From Mucilaginibacter aquariorum (GTDB taxonomy: Bacteria; Bacteroidota; Bacteroidia; Sphingobacteriales; Sphingobacteriaceae): 64,000 nucleotides of DNA. The stretch spans positions 558,001-622,000 of the forward strand of contig NZ_JANHOH010000002.1 of the NCBI RefSeq assembly GCF_024498135.1, given 5' to 3'. Of the stretch, positions 33,415-42,670 are shown piece after piece; within the stretch, counting starts at the first letter, position 1, and each line of letters opens with the position of its first letter. The notes below the pieces were generated by a model, which made no database searches, was not told where the DNA came from, and was given only the letters and a program-made list of their open reading frames with translations. The translations under genes were made by a program, and so were the position numbers.

Positions 33415-33845
33415 TTCTCTTTTTCTACAAATTCTTTAAGACTAATGCCCAATATATGGTTCCAGCCTTTTGTAAAGCTTGATGTGGCAAAGTCTGGTCC
33501 GTGGCCTGCAAAACTCTCCAGCCCGGTATGGGTTATGCGTACAAGTGTTTTATCATCTTCGGGAAAAAGTTCAAAACTAACTTCTGATGCGCCCTCAAAG
33601 CCCTCATATACCCAGGTATAACTTAGCTTTTTTTCGGGTTCAACAGCGGTTATGCGGCAATTGTGCTTATAACTTTCACCCTTGCTTCCCTGGCCCGAAA
33701 AGCTAAACTCAAAGCCAACGCGTGGCTCAAAGCTTTCCAGCTGAAAATACCATTGTTTCATTTTATCGTTATCAGTAAGGGCTTGCCATACACGGCTAAC
33801 AGGTGCGTTAAGCGTGCGCTCAACTATCAGTGGTTGTGCTTCCAT
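33411..33845 (-). CDS. SRPBCC/AHSA1-like protein
   Basis: The 144-residue START-like fold protein opens PLIVERTLNAPVSRVWQALTD and has KKLSYTWVYEGFEG and a C-terminal helix SSFTKGWNHILGISLKEFV. These are the hallmarks of the AHSA1 family, which binds hydrophobic ligands. It is cytosolic. The gene follows an ArsR-type regulator by 6 bp, a pairing common in bacteria where the regulator controls the SRPBCC gene. Ligand unknown. Confidence 0.87.
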   Translation of the reverse strand: MEAQPLIVERTLNAPVSRVWQALTDNDKMKQWYFQLESFEPRVGFEFSFSGQGSKGESYKHNCRITAVEPEKKLSYTWVYEGFEGASEVSFELFPEDDKTLVRITHTGLESFAGHGPDFATSSFTKGWNHILGISLKEFVEKEN

Positions 33846-33851
33846 CGTTAT

Positions 33852-34181
33852 TTATTTTTTGGTTTTTGTTTCTATTGGTTCTTCATTCAGGAAATTTTCA
33901 AGGGCATCCAGCTTACTGGTCCAAAATGTGCGGTATTGCTCTGTCCATTTAGCTACTTGCTCCAGTTTTTTAAGGTCGGCACGGCAGTAACGTTCGCGTC
34001 CTTGTTGTTTAATAATAACAAGCCCACACTCGGTTAGTATTTTAATATGCTTGGATACAGCAGGCCTGCTTATGTCGAAATTATCGGCCACGGCATTCAA
34101 ATTCAGTTGCTGCCCTGCAAGTAAATTGATGATCTCGCGACGGGTAGGGTCGGCAATGGCCTGGAATACATCTCTTCTCAT
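33852..34181 (-). CDS. ArsR/SdpR-type winged-helix regulator (non-metal)
   Basis: The 109-residue protein opens MRRDVFQAIADPTRREIINLL and has the recognition helix SRPAVSKHIKILTECGLV and wing GRERYC. The sensor cysteines of ArsR proper are absent, which fits the SdpR-like group paired with SRPBCC proteins. The C-terminus is a charged coiled tail (EEPIETKTKK). It is first gene of a two-gene unit and probably autoregulates through the repeats just upstream. Confidence 0.87.
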   Translation of the reverse strand: MRRDVFQAIADPTRREIINLLAGQQLNLNAVADNFDISRPAVSKHIKILTECGLVIIKQQGRERYCRADLKKLEQVAKWTEQYRTFWTSKLDALENFLNEEPIETKTKK

Positions 34182-34189
34182 ATTTATTT

Positions 34190-34240
34190 GTAACCTATTG
34201 GTTACGCAAATATATATGATACCATTTGGTTACGCAAATA
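34190..34240. promoter_or_regulatory. operator repeats of ArsR/SdpR-type regulator
   Basis: GTAACC-TATT-GGTTAC is a perfect inverted repeat (34190-34205), 9 bp upstream of the regulator start. The 15-mer TTGGTTACGCAAATA occurs twice in direct orientation (34198-34212 and 34226-34240), 28 bp apart. This is strong evidence for a cooperative binding site, probably of the adjacent regulator. Confidence 0.7.
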
Positions 34241-34276
34241 AAAAAGAAAAAAAATCCGGACCTGACAGATCCGGAT
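34241..34276 (-). terminator. terminator of histidine kinase gene
   Basis: On the minus strand ATCCGGA/TCCGGAT (7 bp, 9-nt loop) is followed by a long T-rich run, 25 bp past the kinase stop. Confidence 0.8.
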
Positions 34277-34300
34277 CGATGTGCTTCTGTAAGCAGGTTT

Positions 34301-36313
34301 TTATTGCTCTATCGGGATCTCAAATTTAAACGTTGAACCTTTGCCCGTTTCGCTATCTACAGAAAGTTTGCCCTGGTGGCGGGTTATAATTTCGTTACTA
34401 ATATATAAGCCAATGCCCAGGCCAGATATATGTGCAGCTAAATCATCCACTCTGTAAAAGCGCGAAAAAATGCGGTCATGCTGTTCTTTGTTAATGCCTA
34501 TGCCAAAATCCTGTACTGCTACAATGGCTTTACTGTCTTGTTGGGATACAGATATATTGATGTGATCGGCCTGTGGCGAATACTTTATAGCGTTTGAAAT
34601 GAGATTGATAACTACCTGTTCAATACGTTGTCTGTCAGCATTAACAAGCAGGTCATCAATATCCGAACAAACAATTATACGGTGCGATTTTGTAGAATAT
34701 TGCATCAGGTCAACCACCTCATCAATAAGCTGTGGCAGGTTAAATACAGCATAAGTAAATGGTAGTTTGCCTGCCTCTATTTTTGAAACGTCAAGCAGAT
34801 CTGATATCAAGCCTGATAGTTTATTTATCTGCGCTAAGGCCTTTTGTATAAACAGTTTGTTTTTATCATCATCAGGCAGGCTGCGGTCTATAATTTGCAG
34901 GTAGCCGTTAAGGCTGGTCATAGGGGTTTTTAGTTCATGGCTCGCAAGGCCTATAAACTCATCCTTTTTAGAGTTAAGTATCTGTATCTCTTCATACAGC
35001 TTTGCATTATCAAGTGCTACGCTTGCCTGCGATATTACACCCGATATTAATATTTCGTGCTCTTTTGTGAATCGCCCGGGTTCGGGGTGCCCCAAAAATA
35101 AACCGCCTATAACCTCGCCCGATTTAGAAATAACGGGTACTGCCAGGTAACTCACTACCGGCAAATGCCCTTTCGGCATGCCATAATGTGGATGGTTATG
35201 GCCATAACGCGGGTCTTTTGTTATATCATCAACCCGTACTATACCTAAGCCATTAAAAGTATGTGAAAATACATCTGTATTACGTGGCATTCCAAATTTC
35301 TCAAACGCTTCCCGCGGTGCGCCGGATAGGGTATAAAGCATATATGATTCACCCTCCTCATCCAACTTGTTATAAAAGAACGCGCCGAATGCCGCGCCCG
35401 ACAGCATAGTAGTAGCATCGGTAACATTTTGTAATATTTCCTGTACGTCCAGCTTTTCTGATATTACTTTACCTACAGTGTTCAGTATTTCCAGGTTTTC
35501 GGCATATTGCTGAAGGGTTTGTTCGGCCAACTGTTGTTTAGAAACGTTGCGGGCAATTTTTGAGGCCCCAATAATATTCCCCTTACTATCCATCATGGGT
35601 GATATAGCCAAAGAAACGGGAATCTCCACGCCATTTTTAGTCATCCGTAATGTTTTGTAGTGTTCTACCTTTTCACCTTTTCTTATTTTACTAAGAATCT
35701 CTTCTTCCTCCATCAGCCTGTCTTTGGGTATCAGCATGGTAATTGATTTACCTATAGCTTCACTTTCCGTATATCCAAATAGCTGTTCGGCGCCATAGTT
35801 CCAACTGGTAACTATCCCTTCAAGGGTTTTGCTGACTATAGCATCGTCTGAGGTTGTTATTATTGAAGCCAGCATGGCCTGTTTTCGCTCGCCGCTTCTT
35901 TGCTCGGTAACATCAATAAGTGTATTTACTGCACCCGTAATATTGCCATTAGTATCAAATACCGGCACAGGGTAGGGTAATACATTAACCAGTGCGCCAT
36001 CGGGCCGTTGTATAATTATTTCTTCACCTTCAATAGCAATGCCCTCTTTTAAAGTACGTGCCATAGGGCATGTATCCAGTGGTAATGGCTGCCCGTTCGT
36101 TTTAAATATTTTCCAGGAACCGCACCATAGTTCTTTATTTGTTTCGGGGGTTCTTCCCCATAGTTTTACTGCTGCTTTGTTAAATGAAGTTATATAGCCA
36201 TCCTTATCGCAGGTATAAATAGCAATGGGTAAGTGATCAAATAGTTCGTAAGGTAGTTTCGTGTTAGCTATCAAATGTGTCATTTCTGCTGCATTGGTAG
36301 TTCCGGCATCCAT
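34301..36313 (-). CDS. PAS-PAS-GAF sensor histidine kinase
   Basis: The 670-residue soluble kinase has PAS 1 (about 20-135; AIYTCDKDGYITSFNKAA), PAS 2 (about 150-265; AIVSKTLEGIVTSWNYGAEQLFGY), GAF (about 280-435), HisKA with His459 (ASHELKTPM) and HATPase (about 560-670; NLISNAIKYSP, GIGL). No membrane spans are visible, so it senses a cytoplasmic signal. No response regulator is adjacent, making it an orphan. It is divergent from the GH130 gene; the 180-bp gap shows no clear palindrome. Confidence 0.9.
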   Translation of the reverse strand: MDAGTTNAAEMTHLIANTKLPYELFDHLPIAIYTCDKDGYITSFNKAAVKLWGRTPETNKELWCGSWKIFKTNGQPLPLDTCPMARTLKEGIAIEGEEIIIQRPDGALVNVLPYPVPVFDTNGNITGAVNTLIDVTEQRSGERKQAMLASIITTSDDAIVSKTLEGIVTSWNYGAEQLFGYTESEAIGKSITMLIPKDRLMEEEEILSKIRKGEKVEHYKTLRMTKNGVEIPVSLAISPMMDSKGNIIGASKIARNVSKQQLAEQTLQQYAENLEILNTVGKVISEKLDVQEILQNVTDATTMLSGAAFGAFFYNKLDEEGESYMLYTLSGAPREAFEKFGMPRNTDVFSHTFNGLGIVRVDDITKDPRYGHNHPHYGMPKGHLPVVSYLAVPVISKSGEVIGGLFLGHPEPGRFTKEHEILISGVISQASVALDNAKLYEEIQILNSKKDEFIGLASHELKTPMTSLNGYLQIIDRSLPDDDKNKLFIQKALAQINKLSGLISDLLDVSKIEAGKLPFTYAVFNLPQLIDEVVDLMQYSTKSHRIIVCSDIDDLLVNADRQRIEQVVINLISNAIKYSPQADHINISVSQQDSKAIVAVQDFGIGINKEQHDRIFSRFYRVDDLAAHISGLGIGLYISNEIITRHQGKLSVDSETGKGSTFKFEIPIEQ

Positions 36314-36493
36314 TAATTTATATCGGGAAAAGTGAAAATTCTTAAACAGTAATACTTTACCTTATTAGGGAACTTAAAAACTACAGCACACAAAGGTCCG
36401 CAGAAGTAAATGCATGGTTAATAAAGATAAAGTTATGTAAGCTTATAAACTATTACAAAGCCAAAATGTTATGGAAATGTAACAATAATATTT

Positions 36494-37549
36494 ATGGCAG
36501 ATATAGCAAAACGTTTCCCACAGAACCCACTACTATCCCCAAAAGATTTAAAACCTACCAGCGAAGGCTTACATATTGCCTGTTTATTAAACCCAGGCGT
36601 TTTCAGGTTTGATGGCAAAATATGGCTGCTGGTACGCGTTGCCGAGCGGCCGCAACAAAGCCAGGTACATGTGTCGTTTCCTATACTTACTGCTACAGGC
36701 GAAACCCAAATAATGGAAATTGCCCTTGATGATGCCGACCTTATTGCTACCGATGCCCGGGTGGTAAGGTATAAAGGTGTTGATTATTTAACCACCTTAT
36801 CGCACCTGCGTTTAGTTTGCAGCGATGATGGTATACATTTTCATGAACCGGAGGGTTACAACAAACTGTTTGGTATCGGCCCTTTACAAACATTTGGGAT
36901 TGAAGATTGCCGGGTTACCTGCCTGGAAGGGCAGTACTATCTTACTTTTACCGCCGTAAGCGATAGTGGCGTAGGCGTTGGTATGCGCACCACTACCGAT
37001 TGGAAAAGCTTTCAATCGCACGGTATGATACTGCCGCCGCATAACAAGGATGTTGCCATTTTTGAGGAAAAAATAAACGGGTTGTATTATGCCCTGCACC
37101 GCCCAAGCAGTGTAGATATTGGCGGTAACTATATTTGGATAGCCCAATCGCCGGATGGCGAGCATTGGGGTAACCACAAATGCATTGTTAAAACCCGGGA
37201 AGGTATGTGGGATGGCGCCCGGGTAGGCGCTGGCGCAGCACCTATTAAAACTGAAAAGGGCTGGCTGGAAATATATCATGGGGCTACCAAAAATCACCGT
37301 TATTGTTTAGGCGCGGTTTTGTTAGATCTTAATGATCCGTCAATTGTGCTGGCCAGGACCATCGACCCGATAATGGAGCCCAGCGAGCCTTATGAAGTAA
37401 GCGGCTTTTTTGGCCACGTGGTGTTTACCAACGGGCATATAGTTGAGCCCGATGGCGATACAATAACCATGTATTATGGCGCTGCCGATGAGTTTGTTTG
37501 TGGGGCACATTTATCCATTAAAGAGATCTTTAAAGCTTTAGGTGTTTAA
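36494..37549 (+). CDS. GH130 family glycoside phosphorylase-like protein
   Basis: The 351-residue five-bladed beta-propeller protein has NPLLSPKDLKP, LLNPGVFRFDGKIWLLVRVAER, FGIEDCRVTCLEGQYYLTFTAVS (catalytic Asp region), DGARVGAGAAPIKTEKGWLEIYHGA and the closing YGAADEFVCGA. These match GH130, whose members phosphorolyse or hydrolyse beta-mannosides. There is no signal peptide, so it is cytoplasmic. It heads a run of carbohydrate genes. The exact linkage is not predictable. Confidence 0.85.
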   Translation: MADIAKRFPQNPLLSPKDLKPTSEGLHIACLLNPGVFRFDGKIWLLVRVAERPQQSQVHVSFPILTATGETQIMEIALDDADLIATDARVVRYKGVDYLTTLSHLRLVCSDDGIHFHEPEGYNKLFGIGPLQTFGIEDCRVTCLEGQYYLTFTAVSDSGVGVGMRTTTDWKSFQSHGMILPPHNKDVAIFEEKINGLYYALHRPSSVDIGGNYIWIAQSPDGEHWGNHKCIVKTREGMWDGARVGAGAAPIKTEKGWLEIYHGATKNHRYCLGAVLLDLNDPSIVLARTIDPIMEPSEPYEVSGFFGHVVFTNGHIVEPDGDTITMYYGAADEFVCGAHLSIKEIFKALGV

Positions 37550-37608
37550 TTGTAGCTTTCTAATTTTAATTAATAGGATATTTAAAAACAATTATAAATG
37601 ATGACTGG

Positions 37609-39849
37609 TTGTTAAGGCAAACAACCTTTAACATCACTTCTATGAACGGAATATCACCCTGGGCAGCAGCGGCCAGTTCTGTTTTTACAGATAACGCGCT
37701 ACCATGCATCTACACAAAAAACCATAACGATTTTGCATTTAGCATTCATAACACAACCGATTCGCTTTGGGTATTGGCAACATGGCCCAAAGGGGGCAGA
37801 ATAGCTTTTCGTGTGGCTTATTCGCCTGACGGTGGCTTAGAAGTTAAAAGCAAAAGAGAGAATGATAATGGCATAAAGTTGTTGCTCAACGCTGTTATTG
37901 GCGATATAACGGTCAATATCCAATTTCCTGGAGATGGGCAAACTACTTTACGATACACCACAACTTTAAAACCCCATACCGAACTGCTAATACCATTTTG
38001 GCCGCGCGATATAATCATTCCAGGCAGGGATGGTGAGCCTGATAACACCGCCGGTAAAATATGGGCAAAACAAATAGGCACACGCTCGGGTATGGTCTAT
38101 TTTAGTGTAACAAGGCCTAAATCGGGTTCAGTATTTTATTTGCAAAATCTTTCTGCCTTAAATGATTATTGCCAGCAAACCCAAACATCTGCCGGTGAAA
38201 CAGTTGGCGGCGAATGGCCCGAGTTGGGTTTTGCTTTACCACCCGCTTTAGATAAACCGTTGCAGGCTGATAAAGAGACGATCATATCTGATGCAATTAT
38301 TGTGTTTGATGACCAGGTGCCTACAAAAGAAGCGGATATGGTTGAGCAATACTTAAATATGCTTGCACAGGCCTATTTGCAACTGCCCAAACCTGATACC
38401 AAGTACCAGGATTGGCTCGAAACATTGAAAAAGGGGCTGCATGATCTGATAGAAAGCCCGGGGTGCTGGAGCCAGGTAGCGGGGCATTCTTATTTTAATG
38501 CCTACGTAAGTGATTATGTTACCCCGCCAGAAATTATGGTGCAGCTGGCTGTATTGCTCCCCCTGCAGGATTATGTGGACTGGGGCGGTGAAAAAATGGA
38601 GGCAATAAAGGTCATTAAAGAAGCCTTGCCAACCTTTTATGATGAAAAGTTAAAAACAATTATGCGCTGGCTACCTGCCGCAGCTGATAAGCTGGAAGGA
38701 GAGGAGGAACAGAAAGAGCCAATGACCATGGATTCGTGGTACCTGCATCACCCTTTGCTTAACCTATCGCGATTAGCGTTAAAAGGCGAGAAGATAGCCG
38801 AACAGCTCTTTTTAGATTCGCTGGAATTCGCTATAAAAGTAGCCCATCATTTTAAGTATGACTGGCCGGTATTTTACAAAATGGATACGCTGGAAGTTAT
38901 TAAGGCCGAAACCGCGCCCGGTAAAGGCGGCGAGCACGATGTGCCCGGCCTTTACGCGCATGTTATGCTGCAGGCTTATGAACTAACCGGTAAAAAGCGC
39001 TACCTGAACGAAGCCGAAACAGCAGCTAAAAGGTTACAGGGATTAGGCTTCGATCTATTTTATCAGGCAAACAATACTGCTTTTTCTGCAGGCGCATTAC
39101 TGAGGTTATCAAAAATTACCGGAAACAAAGTATATAAAGAATTAAGTTATTTATGCCTGGCCAATGTGCTTAAAAACGTGAGACTTTGGGATTGCGATTA
39201 TGGTTATGGAAAAAACTTCCCGTCGTTTTTTTGCCTGTTCCCGCTAAGTGATGCGCCTTATACCGCGGTTTATGAAGAACAGGAAGTTTTTTGTGCCCTG
39301 CATGATTATTTAAGGCATGCTGAAGGTGAGGACATCCTGCCATCTGTCTCGATGTTATTGGCCGAGTATATTAAATATTTGTTAAACCGTGCCATATACT
39401 ATTACCCAACCATGCTGCCAAAAGATATGCTGTCAGACAAGGTAAAAATAGGAGAGGTTGACCCTAAGCTTTGGATAGCGCTGGAAGATATGCATGACGG
39501 TTGGGAGAAAAGCGGTGAAGTTGGTCAGGAAGTTTATGGCGCCGGTAATGCCTTTGGGATACTGCCCCGCCACTACCTGCGGGTACCCAACGAAAACTTT
39601 ATGGTATATGTAGATTATCCCACCTCATCATTTATCGGCCAAAAAAGGAAACCAATTACCTTTAATATTTTAGGGGATAACAGATTGGAATGTCGCCTGG
39701 TAATTGTGCGTACCGATGATAAAAAGCTACCAACATTTAAAGTGATGGCTAACGGCCAAAAGCAAGAGGTAAAAGGAAAAACAACCAGGAGTGGTAATAT
39801 AGAATATGTATTAAACGGAGGGCAATCGGTAAAAATAAGCTGGAGCTAA
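37609..39849 (+). CDS. uncharacterised protein, alpha/alpha-toroid glycosidase-like
   Basis: The protein is 746 residues from TTG 37609, or 735 from ATG 37642. An N-terminal beta-rich region (about 30-230, WPKGGRIAFRVAY, LIPFWPRDI) precedes a helical region (about 240-640) with repeated helix pairs and aromatic/acidic motifs (HDVPGLYAHVMLQAYELTGKKRYLNEA, MHDGWEKSGEVGQE). It ends in a small beta domain. This layout resembles alpha/alpha-toroid glycosidases or lyases, but I do not recognise the family. It has no signal peptide and lies 59 bp after the GH130 gene. An ATG ATG mini-frame of five codons (37598-37615) overlaps the TTG start. Confidence 0.7.
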   Translation: MLRQTTFNITSMNGISPWAAAASSVFTDNALPCIYTKNHNDFAFSIHNTTDSLWVLATWPKGGRIAFRVAYSPDGGLEVKSKRENDNGIKLLLNAVIGDITVNIQFPGDGQTTLRYTTTLKPHTELLIPFWPRDIIIPGRDGEPDNTAGKIWAKQIGTRSGMVYFSVTRPKSGSVFYLQNLSALNDYCQQTQTSAGETVGGEWPELGFALPPALDKPLQADKETIISDAIIVFDDQVPTKEADMVEQYLNMLAQAYLQLPKPDTKYQDWLETLKKGLHDLIESPGCWSQVAGHSYFNAYVSDYVTPPEIMVQLAVLLPLQDYVDWGGEKMEAIKVIKEALPTFYDEKLKTIMRWLPAAADKLEGEEEQKEPMTMDSWYLHHPLLNLSRLALKGEKIAEQLFLDSLEFAIKVAHHFKYDWPVFYKMDTLEVIKAETAPGKGGEHDVPGLYAHVMLQAYELTGKKRYLNEAETAAKRLQGLGFDLFYQANNTAFSAGALLRLSKITGNKVYKELSYLCLANVLKNVRLWDCDYGYGKNFPSFFCLFPLSDAPYTAVYEEQEVFCALHDYLRHAEGEDILPSVSMLLAEYIKYLLNRAIYYYPTMLPKDMLSDKVKIGEVDPKLWIALEDMHDGWEKSGEVGQEVYGAGNAFGILPRHYLRVPNENFMVYVDYPTSSFIGQKRKPITFNILGDNRLECRLVIVRTDDKKLPTFKVMANGQKQEVKGKTTRSGNIEYVLNGGQSVKISWS

Positions 39850-39916
39850 AACGTTTGCGCAGATTGTGGTTAAAATCTATCGAAACTTTAATACATTGCC
39901 TTTTTATTAACCAATT

Positions 39917-41323
39917 ATGAAAAGCTTTTTAGATGAGGATTTTTTGCTGCATTCTGATACTGCCAAAAAACTGTATCATGACCACGCCAAAGCGCTCCCC
40001 ATTATAGATTACCACTGTCATTTACCGCCTGACCAGATTGCAGGCGATATCAACTTTAACAACATTACCCATGCCTGGCTCAATGGCGACCATTATAAAT
40101 GGCGTGCCATGCGTGCAAACGGTATCGACGAATCTTATATTACGGGCAGCAAACCCGATAAGGAGAAGTTTGCACAATGGGCAGCCACCGTGCCGTATAC
40201 CTTGCGTAACCCGCTGTACCATTGGACACATCTGGAGTTGCAGCGTTATTTCAGTATAGATTCACGACTGATGCCAGGCACTGCCGACTTTATTTATGAT
40301 GATTGCTCGGCCAAACTGCAAAGCCCGGAATTTTCGGTGCAACAGCTCATCAAAAAAATGAACGTGGAAGTGATCTGCACCACAGATGATCCTTTAGATG
40401 ATTTGAGTCATCATCAACAGATAAAAAAGGATGGGGCAGAGGTGAAGGTTTTTCCCGCATTCAGGCCTGATAAAGCTATGTATATAGAGGATGTAGCTGC
40501 ACTAAACGCTTACATAAATAAATTAGAGGCGGTATCAAACACCAGCATAACTACTTTTGAAGATTACCTGTATGCCTTAAAAAATCGCCATCACTACTTC
40601 GCGGCAAATGGCTGTACTGTATCTGATCACGGCCTTGAGCACATTTACGCGGAGGAATATACCGAGGAAGAACTGCGCGCCATATTTGAAAAAGTACGTA
40701 CCGAAAAGAGCGTTACCAACTCAGAGAAGGTGAAATTCAAATCGGCTATGCTATATAATTTCGCTATATGGAACCAGGAGAAAGACTGGGTTCAGCAATT
40801 CCACCTGGGTGCTTTGCGCAATAATAATAGTCGCCTGCTTAGTCAGCTTGGGCCTGATACAGGCTTTGATTCTATAGGTGATTTTAGCCAGGCCAGGCCG
40901 TTATCCAGGTTTTTAAACCGACTGGATAAGGACGACCGCCTTGCAAAAACTATTATCTACAACCTAAACCCTGCCGATAACGAAATGATGGCTGCCATGA
41001 TAGGCAACTTCAACGATGGCTCTATAGCCGGTAAGGTGCAGTATGGTTCGGCCTGGTGGTTCCAGGATCAAAAGGATGGCATGACCCGGCAAATTAACGC
41101 TTTGTCGAACCTGGGTTTGCTGAGTCGTTTTATAGGTATGCTTACCGATTCGCGTAGCTTCCTGTCGTTCCCGCGGCATGAGTATTTCAGGCGTTTGCTT
41201 TGTAACCTGTTTGCCGAGGATATTGAGAATGGCGAATTACCAAACGATATAGAATGGACAGGCAAGATCGTTCAGGATATTTGTTATTACAACGCTAAAA
41301 ACTACTTTAATTTTAAGCAGTAA
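39917..41323 (+). CDS. uxaC: glucuronate isomerase
   Basis: The 468-residue enzyme interconverts glucuronate/fructuronate or galacturonate/tagaturonate. It shows the amidohydrolase-fold opener IIDYHCHLPPDQIAGD (metal His pair, about 29-44), WKAMR-like KWRAMRANG, CTTDDPLDDL (about 153) and the C-terminal FPRHEYFRRLLCNLFAEDIENGELP. Length and motifs match UxaC. Its presence ties the GH130 run to uronate-containing glycans. Other pathway genes (uxuA/B, kdgK) are not in the window. Confidence 0.93.
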   Translation: MKSFLDEDFLLHSDTAKKLYHDHAKALPIIDYHCHLPPDQIAGDINFNNITHAWLNGDHYKWRAMRANGIDESYITGSKPDKEKFAQWAATVPYTLRNPLYHWTHLELQRYFSIDSRLMPGTADFIYDDCSAKLQSPEFSVQQLIKKMNVEVICTTDDPLDDLSHHQQIKKDGAEVKVFPAFRPDKAMYIEDVAALNAYINKLEAVSNTSITTFEDYLYALKNRHHYFAANGCTVSDHGLEHIYAEEYTEEELRAIFEKVRTEKSVTNSEKVKFKSAMLYNFAIWNQEKDWVQQFHLGALRNNNSRLLSQLGPDTGFDSIGDFSQARPLSRFLNRLDKDDRLAKTIIYNLNPADNEMMAAMIGNFNDGSIAGKVQYGSAWWFQDQKDGMTRQINALSNLGLLSRFIGMLTDSRSFLSFPRHEYFRRLLCNLFAEDIENGELPNDIEWTGKIVQDICYYNAKNYFNFKQ

Positions 41324-41405
41324 GATGTAGGTTCTATTGCGCGTAAAGCTAACAGCGAGGCAGACTGTTTGGTAACATCATTAATACAATTGGTTTATAT
41401 TGAAT

Positions 41406-41435
41406 AATACTTTTTGAAATTATTTAAAAAGTATT
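41406..41435. promoter_or_regulatory. 10-bp inverted repeat upstream of the DUF5009 gene
   Basis: AATACTTTTT and AAAAAGTATT are perfect inverted arms separated by 10 bp, 75 bp before the ATG at 41510. It may be an operator or terminator/leader hairpin for the 41.5-46 kb gene run. Confidence 0.4.
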
Positions 41436-41509
41436 CTATATTTAAATAATCTATAAACCATTTGCCGGTGGCCAGTACCGGTTTGTTTTTAATCCTTATT
41501 ATCATAAAC

Positions 41510-42661
41510 ATGACCGCAAAAAATGCTGCCGGCACTGCCGATGATGTTAATACATCCCCCTTTACCTATGAACGCCTTTATTCGTTAGATGCCCTGCGGG
41601 GATTTGACATGTTCTGGATCTTAGGGGGCGAAGAGATATTCCATACGCTGGCTAAGGCAACCGGATCGCCATTTTGGGGCAGCATTGCCAATCAGTTCAC
41701 TCATCCGGACTGGAACGGTTTTCATTTATATGACCTGATATTTCCGTTGTTCTTGTTCCTGGCGGGTGTGGCCACACCATACTCGGTAGGCCGCGAGCTG
41801 GAAAAAGGCGCTATCCGCCCACAGTTAGTATTAAGGGTAATAAAACGTGCGGCCATATTGGTGTTGCTTGGCCTGCTGGTAAACAACGGCTTAAAAACCT
41901 TAAAATCTATTGATGAGATCCGCTTTGCATCGGTACTTGGTCGTATTGGTATCGCTTACATGTTTGCCAATATTATTTATCTGTATGCTAACCGCAAATG
42001 GCAAATTGCCTGGTTTTGGGCATTCATTATAGGTTATTGGCTATTATTAAAGTTCACATCAGCGCCTGGCCACCCTGCAGGTGATTTGACCATGGCGGGC
42101 AACTTTGCATCGTATATGGATACGCAAATACTGCCGGGCAAACTTTACTTAGGCATTCATGATCCCGAAGGGTTGTTCTCTACCATCCCGGCAATAAGCA
42201 CCGGTTTGCTGGGGATACTGGCGGGTACGCTATTAAAAAGCGGCCATCAGCATAAAGCGCGTAAAGCTGGGTTGCTTGCCATTGTTGGCATTGTGTTTTT
42301 GGTATTAGCGCAAGTCTGGAACCTTGATTTCCCTATAAATAAAAACCTGTGGACAAGTTCGTTCGTGCTGCATGTTGGCGGTTTAAGCCTGTTGCTGCTC
42401 TCGCTGTTTTACTACGTGATAGATGTGCTTGGATATAAGAGTTGGGCATTCTTTTTTAAAGTGATAGGTATGAACTCCATCCTCATCTATATATCAAGCA
42501 AATTCATTAACTGGAACTATGCTACCGCAGGTTTTTTTGGCTGGCTGGGGCAATTGGTTGGCGAGCCTTACAATATTGTTGTAATGGCCATTTGCTTTAT
42601 AATGGTTAAGTGGATGTTCCTGTATTTCCTGTATCGTAAAAAAGCATTTTTAAAAGTGTAA
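41510..42661 (+). CDS. DUF5009/acyltransferase-type membrane protein (NagX/HGSNAT-like)
   Basis: The 383-residue protein has about ten hydrophobic spans. The N-terminal signature YSLDALRGFDMFWILGGEE and HLYDLIFPLFLFLAGVATPYS define the DUF5009 family, related to heparan-alpha-glucosaminide N-acetyltransferase. Such proteins may transfer acetyl groups across the inner membrane to sugars. The ATG at 41510 is preferred to a TTG 48 bp upstream because it leaves a normal cytosolic N-terminus. The YdjC gene follows after 9 bp, and acetylation/deacetylation of sugars would fit. Confidence 0.82.
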   Translation: MTAKNAAGTADDVNTSPFTYERLYSLDALRGFDMFWILGGEEIFHTLAKATGSPFWGSIANQFTHPDWNGFHLYDLIFPLFLFLAGVATPYSVGRELEKGAIRPQLVLRVIKRAAILVLLGLLVNNGLKTLKSIDEIRFASVLGRIGIAYMFANIIYLYANRKWQIAWFWAFIIGYWLLLKFTSAPGHPAGDLTMAGNFASYMDTQILPGKLYLGIHDPEGLFSTIPAISTGLLGILAGTLLKSGHQHKARKAGLLAIVGIVFLVLAQVWNLDFPINKNLWTSSFVLHVGGLSLLLLSLFYYVIDVLGYKSWAFFFKVIGMNSILIYISSKFINWNYATAGFFGWLGQLVGEPYNIVVMAICFIMVKWMFLYFLYRKKAFLKV

Positions 42662-42670
42662 TCCATCCGC

